The position numbers and the translations under genes are program-made. From Piscicola geometra (taxonomy: Eukaryota > Annelida > Clitellata > Hirudinida > Piscicolidae), in the NCBI GenBank assembly GCA_943735955.1, contig OX030959.1:4332717-4396716 (forward strand): a stretch of DNA of 64,000 nt, read 5' to 3'. A model generated the notes under the pieces. It did not search any database, was not told the origin of the DNA, and saw only the letters and a list, made by a program, of their open reading frames with translations. Positions 12,001 to 22,900 of this stretch are shown here, one piece after another. The number at the start of each line of letters is the position of its first letter. Within the stretch, counting starts at the first letter, position 1.

Positions 12001-13536
12001 CATAGTCTGCCCTGGCAGGGTGGCCGAAAGTACCCACATTGGAGGCGCAAGCGCCCCCCACCGCACCGCGTGGAGTTTGTGGGTATGCGGTAGTGTTTTT
12101 GTTGTTGTGGTTGTTGTTGTGTGCATGATGCTTCATTGTATCCTCATGTGTTGGTTTAGTTGATTTGGTATGGAATGGTTCATTGAAGTTTTGTGTGTTG
12201 GTATTTTTTATTTAGTATGGAATGCTTTGTGGTGATGATGATGATGGTTGCTGGATGAGTTTCCTTCTTTTTTCAAAATTGTGCAAGACTTTTTCTGGAT
12301 CATCTATGCACATCAACAAAATCGTTGAATAACAAGTGACTAGAAAACTATGTGAAACAGATGAAGATATATAAGCAATGATCATTGTGGATTAGAGGTC
12401 GGACCGGGTACCCGCGGGACTCCCGCGAGAACGGGAATGAAAATTAAATTCGGGACGGGAAAAGTCGGGAACCGGGAATAGGTTTTCGGGACGGGAACGG
12501 GAATCAACATTAAAATCGGGACCGGGAATCGAGTTGCGGGAACGGGACGGGAATCAAAATTCTGATGTCCTATCGGGAACAGGACGGGACGGGAAAACAA
12601 ATTTCGGGAACGGGACGGGACCGGGAATAAAATATCGCCCATGTCCGACCTCTATTGTGGATGTACGATGTGATTTCACATTTGAGTCGTTCATGTCCTT
12701 GAATTCGCTCAGTACTTCGAAGTCGTCTGACGAGGTGATCTCACAACTGTGGTGCATTTCGATTGCTACATTATTTTAAAAGAATAGATAATAACCATCA
12801 TATTTTTTAACTTATGATTTTTCTTTTTATTAGTTCATCCATTTAAACCTTCACAACAGTACAACCTTGCTCCGTCTGGGAATTTGAGTGTAACTTTTTC
12901 GTCTACTCTCTTCACAGAACCTACCCAGCGATCCATGTACACCAGGTCATGGTATTTCTGGAAGGTCAAATTGTATTTTTAAAAATTTATAAAATTATAA
13001 AAATATTGGAAAAGGAGAATTTTGATGAAGATCATTGGGAGAGTGTATATGTAAACTCACTTTTAAAAGTTTTAGATTTGATGAGTCGACATTGAAGAAG
13101 AGGATGGGAGAGGTGAGACACTTGAGCATGCAGATGATTCGCGCACTTGCAATGTAACCACTCTGCGACTTCTGACCATTTACCAACCCCCTGACCACAT
13201 CGCCAGGAATCAAAGAGCGATCCACAAGTTTTATCTACAAAATGGGATAATATTTCTATTGTATACATAGATTATTCTTTTTTTTATTTCTAAATTAGCA
13301 TAAAATTTAACCTTTTTATTTTCGACAACTTTAACGTCGCCAGAAGGATGCCATTCCACTCTGACATGGTCCTTCTTGAGGGGCTCGTAAGACTCATCTG
13401 AGTCAGAGTCTGAGTCACTACTCTCGTCCTGAGAACCCCTCACCACCAATCCTAAATTGTACTTGCTTTTTTTCTTATTCTTTCCTTCCCATTTAGATTC
13501 TACAACATCTTCAGAATAATATAATACATTTTCCAT
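88..13536 (-). CDS. UBE2O: UBE2O, giant E2/E3 hybrid ubiquitin-conjugating enzyme (3' exons off left edge)
   Basis: Exons on the minus strand in transcript order: 13312-13536, 13061-13234, 12866-12957, 12680-12746, 11649-11739, 11277-11341, 10965-11077, 10055-10733, 9757-9873, 9515-9577, 9206-9308, 8783-9003, 8242-8505, 7479-7667, 4645-5445, 4008-4311, 3807-3902, 2396-2496, 2093-2155, 436-603, 88-184. All have GT/AG borders and consistent phases, giving about 1364 codons. N-terminal conserved regions ([36 protein letters not shown]) are followed by acidic/Ser stretches, a helical region at 4.0-5.4 kb and the UBC fold ([30 protein letters not shown]). Exon 88-184 starts VCVSLLGTW, placing the catalytic cysteine codon at 179-181. 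The family ubiquitinates substrates without a separate E3, for example orphan ribosomal proteins. Last exons are missing at the window edge. Introns are swollen by private minisatellites, and a hAT MITE sits in intron 4. Confidence 0.95.
604..1920. repeat. Minisatellite, 24-27 bp units, UBE2O intron 20
   Basis: About 50 imperfect copies of a unit built from GGTTGGTTGGGTGGGGATAG plus a variable run of GTG triplets. The array abuts the 3' splice site of exon 436-603. On the sense strand it is C/A-rich (CCACCCAACCAACC). The unit lacks stops in several frames, so long Val/Gly/Trp-rich open frames appear; these are not genes. Confidence 0.95.
2160..2365. repeat. GAT/GATGGT trinucleotide-rich tract
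   Basis: Degenerate GATGAT triplets fill the short UBE2O intron between exons 2093-2155 and 2396-2496. Seen directly; no other function visible. Confidence 0.8.
2505..3548. repeat. 15-bp minisatellite (TAGATGGATGGATGG), UBE2O intron 17
   Basis: Roughly 70 copies of TAGATGGATGGATGG with scattered single-base variants (TGAATGG, TGGTTGG). Higher-order blocks recur, for example the stretch near 2640-2830 resembles 3000-3190. The array ends about 9 bases from the acceptor of exon 2396-2496. Because the unit is a multiple of three, long open frames appear on both strands; they are artefacts. Confidence 0.95.
3603..3767. repeat. 39-bp tandem repeat, four copies
   Basis: Four near-identical copies of a 39-bp unit that starts AATGATGATGAATAATTGAA, adjacent to the 15-bp minisatellite in the same UBE2O intron. 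Confidence 0.85.
4378..4640. repeat. C/A-rich imperfect repeat, UBE2O intron 15
   Basis: Degenerate AACCACCAATCAACCAACAT-like copies. On the sense strand this is GGTTGGTTGGT-rich and starts within 10 bases of the donor of exon 4645-5445 (AAG/GTGTGTTTGG). Confidence 0.85.
5455..7035. repeat. 19-22 bp minisatellite, 3' part of UBE2O intron 14
   Basis: About 80 imperfect copies of GTGGTGTGGTGTTACAGTA (19 bp; 22-bp variants carry an extra GTG or TGT). Near 6940-7030 the unit changes to one containing GTATAATAGTGGTGG. On the sense strand it is C/A-rich (CCACACCACTACTGTAACA) and ends about 10 bases before the acceptor of exon 4645-5445. Confidence 0.95.
7092..7472. repeat. 10-bp minisatellite (CACACCATGC), donor side of UBE2O intron 14
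   Basis: About 38 copies of CACACCATGC with variants CACACCAGGC, CACAGCAAGC and CACACCACGC. On the sense strand it reads GGTGTGGCAT and begins within about 10 bases of the donor after exon 7479-7667. Its GGTGTGG core is complementary to the CCACACC core of the second array in the same intron. Confidence 0.95.
7911..8240. repeat. 20-bp minisatellite at the UBE2O intron 13 donor
   Basis: About 16 nearly perfect copies of AAAAGCATACATGGACACAC with no unique spacers. On the sense strand the unit reads GTGTGTCCATGTATGCTTTT, and the first copy begins 2-3 bases after the splice donor of exon 8242-8505. Confidence 0.95.
12393..12654. mobile_element. hAT-type MITE, 262 bp, with 8-bp target duplication
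   Basis: The element starts TAGAGGTCGGA and ends with the exact inverse TCCGACCTCTA. It is flanked by the perfect direct repeat TTGTGGAT (12385-12392 and 12655-12662), an 8-bp target duplication typical of hAT elements. The interior is only CGGGAACGGGACGGGA-type subrepeats with no transposase. It lies in UBE2O intron 4, starting 17 bases past the donor-side end of exon 12680-12746. It matches the ends of the longer element at 15700-17283. Confidence 0.93.
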
Positions 13537-14585
13537 TTTCTCAGTGACTATGTAATTGCAATCTCACTGGTGTTTATTAAATTTTTAAATCCGAAACTGT
13601 CTTTTTTTTAATTTAAGAATCAAAAATTAATTAGAAAATATTATTAAGTTGTATAAATATTTTCAAATTCTAGAACGAAACGTGAAAAGGCGATTTTAAG
13701 ATATAATCAGAATCTCTTTTAAATAAAAGTAATAATTGATTTGAAACCCTTTTTCATTTTTGACACTCTATGAATGTAAATGAAAATAAATTTAATAATA
13801 ATAATAATAATTCATGTTAAATTTCTAGAAAAAGATTTATTTATTAATTTCTATCGCTCCAATATGGAATTTGAGTATGACTTTAAATTCTTTAATAACA
13901 TAAAATAAATTTCAGAAATGCCATACACGTTAAAACCATCACGATAACCGTAAATAACTACAGTTTAATTCATCACGACAAGACATGACGTCATCATCGA
14001 TTAGTTGTCATTTGGGAACATTGAAATTAGAGAAAGATTCACATTTTGATTTTCCAATTAAAAATTTATTTTTTTCCAATCAAGAACCATTGAGTTGAAT
14101 ATACACACGAATAAATATGTCAAAATGCAATGGCACAGTTCTAATGGAGCTCATAGGCTAATAGGGACTTCATCACAAAGTCTCACATCCGCAATTATTA
14201 ATTACTCAACATCTTGCCTATTGGCATTGAAAACATCGACATTTTGAGAAGAGTGCTTCATTGGGCCAGATGAATTGGCTCAATTGATTGAACGGCGACT
14301 TTGTAAAATGGGAACTTTCACATTTCGAAAATAATTACTTGAACATGACAATATTCCGTCAAGACACAATTAAATAGTCTTTGATCTTCTACCAAAGCTG
14401 ACTGACTGCAGACTTAATTAAAACGTAAAATTGAATATAAAAGTGAATGTGGAGCCAGACATCGAATTCCGATCGCTACAAACTACTTTTATTCTCTTGA
14501 AAAATATTGATTGTTTAAACAAGCCATATTAAATTGCCTCTTAAACTGCAAATTGAACTGCATATTACACCAAGCCCGACACAAG
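13537..14585. other. Divergent intergenic region, UBE2O / synaptotagmin
   Basis: About 1 kb of AT-rich DNA between two divergent start codons. It presumably holds both promoters and 5' UTRs. I see no clear TATA box pair, repeat or further coding sequence. Confidence 0.6.
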
Positions 14586-17500
14586 ATGTCCCTGAAGACA
14601 CTGTACGACTATCGCAAGACCAGCAAGGAGGTGGATGCGGTCCCCTTCACAGTTCCTCGTCTGGTGAACCCCTCCAGACCCAACAGGATGACTGCAGACA
14701 ACTCCACCCTTCCTCCTCTGCCATCCTCCTTCAAGCCACCAACCCCCTCTTCTCGCTGGAGTTCCGAACCCCACATGCTGAACACTGCACGACTTTCCGT
14801 GGACAGTCCAGACCGCATGAAGTCTAGTGAGTGTGCCTTTTGCGGCATTGCTTGATTAAAGTATTATATTATATTAAACTTTAATATACTTTATTAAATA
14901 AACATCATCATCATCATAAAAACTCGTCTTATTGGTGAACGTTTCCTCCAACCACCAACCCATGCAGGCACAGACTCCTTGGGCTTCGGAATAAACCCAT
15001 CTCTCTACGAGGAGGCCAGCCAAGTCGACGTGGAAACGAATTTCGAGAAAGGCAATATAGGTGGGTTTGTGTGAGGCTGCATGGAGAATTCAAGACTCTA
15101 GCAAGGGCAGCGCATGCACGATATTTGTTATGTTGATCGACCTTCAAAGGCATTTTAGCGAGGTTTAACGAGGCCTTTTGGCGATTTAAATTCCAAGTTA
15201 TACTATTGCATGTAGTTCATAATCATTATTGATTAAGGATATTTTGTTTGGACTTTTTGTTTCTTTGAAATTCATCGCCTTAAATATCAGACATTGTATA
15301 ATTTCATTCAAGAATTGAGCTTTACAGATGCATTAAATTGAATTTTATTCAATTATATAGCGTTCAATTACCCTGCATTGTCAGGTCGCTTATGGTTCTC
15401 GGTACAGTACAACCCGGAGACCGAAAGGCTGGTGGTGAACTTGATCCAAGTGAGGAACCTGGCCAGCAGAACCATTGGCAGCCCCAACGCCTGCGACCCA
15501 TTCGTGAAGTTTGTGATGATAATTGATTGCTGGTGAAGGGATCGTTAAAGAATTTCTTTAGTGTAAATTACAATGAAACTACATTTGTAATTTTTTTATT
15601 TCGTGTAAACTAAAATTAAAGTATATTTTTAATTGCTTAGTGTAAATTAAAATTACAATTACATTAAATTTGTAATTTTTAATTTCTTAGTGTAGCGATT
15701 AGAGGTCGGACCGGGTACCCGATCTGACCGGGTACCCGCGGGACTCCCGAGGGAACGGGAATGAAAATTAATTTCGGGACGGGAAAAGTCGGGAACCGGG
15801 AATAGGTTTTCGGGACGGGAACGGGAACGGGAATCAACATTCAAATCGGGAACGGGAAAAGACGGGAACGGGAATCAACTTTTAAATCGGGAACGGGAAA
15901 AACGGGAATAACAGTTATTGGGATTGGATTCTTTAACAATGATTTTTCAGCAAACTTCTAAGTATGGAAATCTTTATTTCATCGATACTCCGTACTTAAA
16001 ATAAGTATTAAATGCAATGGAAAAGTATAACGAAGCCACCATTGCCAATATCAAAACCTCCAACACTACATTTGAAGTTGTTATGATGAGTCCAAAGATT
16101 AGGGAGATTAGAACAAATGGGTGATGATGAAAACTTTTCAGATGAAATCAAAATGGTCAGTTATATTATTTTAATTTTATAAATTAATACTTTGAATTTG
16201 AATGATTAATTTCCAAATGCTTGTTCAGTTGATCATTTCGACAAAAGAAAAGATGCCATTGATCTTATTCGTATGACAGCATGTCTGTTGCATCCCCAGT
16301 ATGAAAGAATAATAGGAAAAAAGTTTGGGATAGAAGAGAAATAAATACCAAGACTTTCATTAGAAAAAATTTAATTCTATTTTTTACAGCCAGACCAAGC
16401 TGCAGTGCCTTTGAGAAAAAAAACAAATGATGGTTATTTAGACCTATTATGTTTGTTTTTATAATGTAAAAATTATAATAAAATTATTATACTATCAAAT
16501 TATACGAATGATTTTATATTTGCAGTTGTAGAGAATAAGAATGTTGTTAAAAAACATATTTCTAACATTATTGAAGAATTAGTAATAATGAACAAAGAAA
16601 AAAATTCAGAAAAGGATGAATTGAACAAATATTCACAATTACGTCCCAAAAAAAATTGAAAACTATAAAGATGTTTTATTTTATTGGAATAAAATGAGCA
16701 ATTTTAAAATAGTACAAGAAGTAGCCAAAATTTTGTTTAGTGTATCTGCATGTTATATTCGCTGTTAACAGAATTTTTCAATATGTGGTCGTTTAACTTC
16801 AGACCCAAAATCATCTCATTTGAAAGCTGAAACTCTTAACGGTTTAACCGGTGAGAAAAGCAATAAAGACTTGATTGAATAACTCAAAAACAATACTTTC
16901 ATTTCAATAAATATTGAACTTTAAATCGTGTTTTTTTATTTCATTAAAAGAAATATTCTCTGACTTTCAAATAATAAATTTTAAGAAATTTTAGAACTAG
17001 CAAGTTTGGGACCAGTAAAAACGGCAGCGAAAATGAATAAAAAAACAAAAAGCTTTCGGGAACGGGTCGGGACGGGAAAAAAAATTTCGGGAACGGGACG
17101 GGACGGGAATCAAAATTCTGATGTCCCATCGGGAACGGGACGGGACGGGAAAAAAAATTTCGGGAACGGGACGGGACGGGAATCAAAATTCTGATGTCCC
17201 ATCGGGAACGGGACGGGACGGGAAAACAAATTTCGGGAACGGGACGGGACCGGGAATGAAAAATCGTCCATGTCCGACCTCTAGTAGCGATGGAAATCGT
17301 TGTTGGAGATGGATGATAATTTTGAAAAGAGTTAAGTAAAGATTTAATATAAAATACAGCAAAAAGTGTGTTTTCAATGACTATCACCACCACTATAATC
17401 GTCTAAGGGTGGGATTGATTCCAGGAGAAAAACGAAACCTGCAGTCAACAGTAAAAAAGAAAACCTGCAGCACAAAATTCGAAGAAACTTTTGTCTTCCA

Positions 17501-18420
17501 GGTGCATTTAATGATAAAAACGTACTTTTGGAATAATTTGTAGCCAAACCCTTTGACCCACACTATCGCCTGGATAAATTCCCAACTTTCACCCTTCATC
17601 AAAACAAACACTGCTTATCTGAATTACTTAAAAGCCACTAGCCCAATTCTCAGTTTTAAACAATTACAACCTCAACCAACACCAACTCCGAAAATTACTA
17701 CACTACGACCACCACAACAAAAACAACCACTACCAACTCCGAACACTACTACACTACCACAACCACAACCACCACAGCTCCAACAACAAAAACATCAACA
17801 CCAACAACAACACCTCCAACCACCACCAACATCACCACAACAACCGCAACTACACAGCTCCCCTTGGCAGACCTCAGACACCGCTCCGTCAAATTCTCCG
17901 TTTACGACGCCAACAAGGGCAAACACCATGTGACCATTGGTTACGTCATCTACCCGCTCAAGTTGTATGAGTCATACTCAAGGGTGGTTCTGTGGAGGGA
18001 CCTGGAAAATGATGAGTCGTCAGCTCAGGCCGTGGAGGTGAGTGCTTCGATTATCGTCTAGCGACACCTAGGGAATGTTTTAAAGAATTTTTTTAATCTG
18101 AGTGGTCTTGAAGCTCGTCCTGGTTTATGCACAGTTAATAGTGTTCGTCTTTGTATTGTATTGTATTTCAATTTGATTATTTATTCGATTCGTATTTGAA
18201 CTTTCATTTTATTATATTTTTTATTTTATTTTAATTCAACTATTTATTCGATTTGTATTATAATTCATCTTGCCTCATCCAAGGGTCTGGAGACGAGCCA
18301 GTTGTACATAACGTTGGTGTACAGCAGTGCATTACAGAGGCTAACGGTGGGAGTGTACGCTGGCAAGGACTTCAAGAATGTCGAAGAGGGCTGCAAGAGA
18401 TGTGGTGTGTGTGTACGTGT

Positions 18421-18496
<76 letters not shown>

Positions 18497-19025
18497 ACAT
18501 ATGCGTGTGTGTCTTGTAGTAGAACTCTTTTATCTCATTGAAATCTGATTAAACTGTTAACAAATAAATACATTTCTAAATAAGGCAAGAGAATCTATTT
18601 CAACGCACAGAGATCTACGCGGTGGTCAGTCTGGCGCAAGTGAACCAGTTGATGAAGAGCAAGAGGTCGAGCAAGGTGAGGCTGAGTCGGGAGCCGCTCT
18701 TCAACGAGATCTTCAAGCTGAAGCTGCCTCACAAACTCCTCAACTCCGTCAGCCTCTCAGTCTCCGTCTTCATGCGCAGCTCGTCCGGAAAAGGTGGGAG
18801 AAGGAGGTGGGGGGGAGATTGAGATTTTTGTCACGATTGACAATATGACATATGACACACACACACACACAAACAACTACTCACCCACAAAACCACACAG
18901 ACCAACTGCTGGGCTTGGTGGTTCTGGGTTCTTTTATGTTCGCCAGGGGAGAGGAGTTGGATCACTGGCGAGAGATGGTGACGAAGGATAACGAACTGAT
19001 TGGTAGATGGCACCACCTTATCTGA
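14586..19025 (+). CDS. Synaptotagmin 15/17-like tandem C2 protein
   Basis: Eight exons: 14586-14826, 14968-15060, 15385-15508, 17408-17501, 17858-18037, 18284-18404, 18611-18793, 18901-19025. Phases join exactly to give 386 residues. A Pro/Ser-rich N-terminus has no membrane segment, as in synaptotagmin 15/17 (B/K protein). C2A begins GRLWFSVQYNPETERLVV and contains CDPFVK, KFEETFVFQ and VKFSVYDANKGKHH. C2B contains QLYITLVYSSALQRLTV and ends RGEELDHWREM...GRWHHLI, the WHxL-type C-terminus of the family. C2B lacks the usual SDPYVK motif (EIYAVVSL instead), so it is probably calcium-independent. Intron 3 carries the 1.58-kb hAT element. The start has ACAAG before ATG. Family is firm; the 15/17 subgroup is inferred. 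Confidence 0.9.
15700..17283 (+). mobile_element. hAT-like DNA transposon, 1584 bp, degenerate transposase
   Basis: Termini TAGAGGTCGGA (15700-15710) and TCCGACCTCTA (17273-17283) are perfect 11-bp inverted repeats. Both flanks carry GTAGCGAT (15692-15699 and 17284-17291), an 8-bp target duplication. Both ends have arrays of CGGGAACGGGACGGGA subrepeats. The AT-rich middle has broken frames. Near 16735-16870 a plus-strand frame reads FSVSACYIRC, stop, QNFSICGRLTSDPKSSHL, resembling the C-terminal dimerisation region of hAT transposases. Stops and frameshifts make it non-autonomous. It sits in intron 3 of the synaptotagmin gene. The intact duplication suggests fairly recent insertion. Confidence 0.92.
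18405..18495. repeat. (GT)n microsatellite at a splice donor
   Basis: The run of GT dinucleotides begins at the donor of synaptotagmin exon 18284-18404 (TGTG/GTGTGTGTGTACGTG). Confidence 0.95.
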
Positions 19026-19299
19026 CTTGCACTTCCTCCTTCCCCACACTATCTGATCCAAACAAACACACAAGCACCCATTCCACTCACCTGCCACTCA
19101 TTTCACTCCTATTTTTCCAATGGTTTCTAGCTAAAAGATAATCGCCTTGTGATGCTGTATCGATTGGCTTTCGGCCCATGATTTTTGCATGTTCGAACAA
19201 TTTGTAAGCATAAATAATGTATCTCCTCAAAAAAACTGTACATTTCTCCACGACCAGCCCAACATAAACCATCAACAAAACTAACGACAGCTAACAATG

Positions 19300-19305
19300 A
19301 ATAAA
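19300..19305 (+). terminator. Poly(A) signal AATAAA, synaptotagmin gene
   Basis: AATAAA lies 275 bases past the synaptotagmin stop codon and is the first canonical signal downstream. It is about 26 bases from the opposing CNOT4 signal. Confidence 0.55.
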
Positions 19306-19330
19306 CGCGCAAAAAAGTGACTCTTATACT

Positions 19331-19336
19331 TTTATT
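19331..19336 (-). terminator. Poly(A) signal AATAAA, CNOT4
   Basis: TTTATT on the plus strand reads AATAAA on the minus strand, about 140 bases beyond the CNOT4 stop at 19476. The two convergent 3' ends may therefore overlap. Confidence 0.55.
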
Positions 19337-19475
19337 GAATCCACATAAAAACTCATAGTATGTATGTGTATGTGTGTGTGGTTATTTAATCATCCAAATA
19401 TATATATATAGGTAAGTATGTGTGTGTTTGTGCTTGTAGTTATATGACGTCATCTCTCACGCCGTCGTCTCGTCA

Positions 19476-19829
19476 TCATAGCGCGGGTAACTGGTGGTGT
19501 TCAGCGGAAGGTGTGGCCGAGAAGCCCGGTGGCGGTAGTCTCGAGTGACGGTGCTCGTGCGAGAAGGGACTGTGTAGTTGCGTGTTGTGTCGCTGCAAGT
19601 GTTGGTGGCGGCGGCGAGAGTTGTGGTTGAAGTTGGGAAAGGGTTGCGATAAGCCGCTTTCGCCGCCTTGGTGGTGGTGATGATAGTTGTGGTTGAGAAG
19701 ATTTTAAATGGGATGGTTAAGGATGGTTGAGGAACCTTCAGACAAGATGCCAGCTGTGATGATGGCGGGGTCTGAAGCGATGTTGTGTGTCAAGCTGCTC
19801 GTATAGAAGTCTGGGTGTGCATTTGCATT

Positions 19830-19906
<77 letters not shown>

Positions 19907-22900
19907 TTATTATTATTATTACCACCCCCACCACCACCACTACAACCACCACCACAACCACAACAACCACCACCACTACAACCACCACTACAACCACCAC
20001 CAATACCACAACAACCACCACCACTACTACTAGCACCACTACCACAACTACTACTGCCACTACCACAACTACTACAACTACTACTACTACTAATACTACT
20101 ACTACTACTATTATTACCACCACCACCACTACAACCACCACAACAACCACCACAACAACCACCACCACAACCACCACCACTACTACTAGCACCACTACCA
20201 CAACTACTACTACCACTACCACAACTACTACTACCACTACCACAACTACCACAACAACCACCAACACACCTGCATGACTGGGCAGTACATTGTTGTTGTT
20301 GTTGTTGTGCAGTTGAATCCACGAGAGGTTGTGTTGGTTTTGCCAGCGGTTGGAAGAGGCAAGGATGGGCGGGAAGGTGGGGGAGGTGGCGGGAACCATC
20401 TGGTCGGTGTACGTGATAGTCATACCGCATTTATAATTGGTGAAAACTATTAAATAAAATTCAAAAAAATGCATTAAGGATATTTAAAACAATATATATT
20501 ATATAAAAATTTTAATACAAAAAAATAAATCCCAAAGAAATATATTTAAAATATTTAAACAAGATATACCATGTTTAAAATTGATAATATAAATAAATAA
20601 AAACCCAAATAAATATATTGTATAAATATTTAAATTAAGCGCCACAAAGATTCACTAAATGAAAACGCGACTGCATTATCAACTGCACCAACGTTGAAGT
20701 GTTCACTATGGGAGCATCTGAGAGGGGTGGTGGTGGAGGAGACCTTGAAGAAGTCGCCCGAAGGGACGTCTGTTTAGGGGGGAGAGTGGGGGGAGGGACG
20801 GGTGGGTGGAGAGGTGGAGATGGATGAGGTGGGTGGTGAAGCTGATGATGAAGCTACTGTCTTGAAAGCAAGATAAATAAAATAAATAAAGACATGCCTA
20901 CAATAAGTTATGATGATGACCCTGATGATGATGATGAACATGGACATGATGATGATGAACATGATGATGATGATGAACATGGACATGATGATGATGACGA
21001 TGACCCTGATGATGATGATGACCATGGACATGATGATGATGATGATGACCCTGATGATGATGATGAACATGGACATGATGATGATGATGATGACCCTGAT
21101 GATGATGATGAACATGGACATGATGATGATGACGATGACCCTGATGATGATGATGAACATGGACATGATGATGATGATGATGACCCTGATGATGATGATG
21201 AACATGGACATGATGATGATGACGATGACCCTGATGATGATGATGAACATGGACATGATGATGATGAAGATGACCCTGATGATGATGATGATGACCCTGA
21301 TGATGATGATGACGATGACCCTGATGATAATGATGAACATGGACATGATGATGATGACGAACATGATGATGATGACGATGACCCTGATGATGATGATGAA
21401 GATGACCCTGATGATGATGATGATGACCCTGATGATGATGATGACGATAACCCTGATGATGATGATGAACATGGACATGATGATGATGACGAACATGATG
21501 ATGATGACGATGACCCTGATGATGATGATGAAGATGACCCTGATGATGATGAAGATGACCCTGATGATGATGACGATGACCCTGATGATGATGATGAACA
21601 TGGACATGATGATGATGACGAACATGATGATGATGACGATGACCCTGATGATGATGATGAACATGGACATGATGATGATGACGAACATGATGATGATGAT
21701 GATGACCCTGATGATGATGATGAAGATGACCCTGATGATGATGATGACGATGAACATGATGATGATGATGAACATGGACATGATGATGATGACGATGACC
21801 CTGATGATAATGATGAACATGGACATGATGATGATGACGACGAACATGAGCGCACCTCTGGAGTAGTATGAAGTTCTGGAGACGGGGTAGTGTTGCGAGA
21901 GGAAGATGTTGAAGAGGGGGTCATGGGGGTGGGGGTGAGGGTGGTCGGAAAGGTGGAGAGAGTGGTCGAGACTTGAAGTGATCTTTTCCGTCTCGATTAA
22001 GTCCGCCAGGCCCTTCGAACTTATGTCCCATGGGTCGAAGCCTTGGTGGGAGGTGATGATGATGATGGAGAAGATGATGATGATGATGGGAGGTGGAGTG
22101 AGTGTATAGAAGAAGTGAGAGGGAGATGAGTGGGTGAGAAGATTGAAGAGAGGCAGGTGGAGTGGAAAGAGGAAGTGGAAAATGGGGGATGAAAAGATGG
22201 TTGCAAGTTTATAACACGAAGCTTTATAACAGCCTGGTACCTAGATCTTCATTCAGTGTGTTGTTGTCTGAGTACTCATTCGCCTCTTCCTTTTGCTCCT
22301 CTTCTTCCTCCTCCTCCTCCACTTCCTCCTCATCTTCAATGAAATTCCGTACATAAGACTTGATTCGTAGTGAAGCATGAAGTGTGTGCATATACATGAG
22401 GTGTAGAGAAAGTGGTACAAGGTGAATAGATGTGTGGGTGTACGGATGGGTGGATGGGAAGGTATTGACGCAAAAGGAGAAAGTTACAGAGGGATGAAGA
22501 TGAGGTCTCAAAGAGTGAGAGATGCCACACCAACCTTTCAAACACTCTTCTCCTCCTTTAGGTGCGTCCAAGCCTCCTCCACCACTATCATCATCATCAT
22601 CGTCTTCATCGTCATCATCATCATCGTCGTCATCCTCGTCTTGGTTGTAAACGTTGTTGCACGCGATGTTGTTGTTGTTTTCGCTGAGGTCTGTGTTGTT
22701 GCTGTTGTCACTGCTTTCGCTATTTCTTATGTGATTGTTGTGATTGTTGTTGTTGTTGTTGTGCTTGTTGTTGTTGCTATCTTGTACCTCATCGACAACC
22801 TCCCCCAACCCCTCCTCCACACTTTTCCCTATGCTGCTGATGGAATGTTGAGTCAGAATTAACCATCTGTAGCCATATATAATCATCATCACCATTATCA

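Noticed and set aside
11606..12136. Gln/Asn-rich minus-strand frames as a prion-like protein
   Set aside because: Mostly a GTT/GTTTTG tract in UBE2O intron 4; only 11649-11739 is a real exon, in a different frame ([13 protein letters not shown]).
20774..21924. Very long Asp-rich, Ser/Cys-rich, Met-rich and Ile-rich frames on both strands
   Set aside because: A 45-bp GAT-based array opens most frames at once. It lies within a CNOT4 intron, and no frame shows family similarity.
22224..22374. Glu-rich minus-strand frame (RIKSYVRNFIEDEEE) as a CNOT4 exon
   Set aside because: Its only possible acceptor gives the wrong phase after exon 22535-22866, whereas exon 21973-22041 joins in phase and matches the family.
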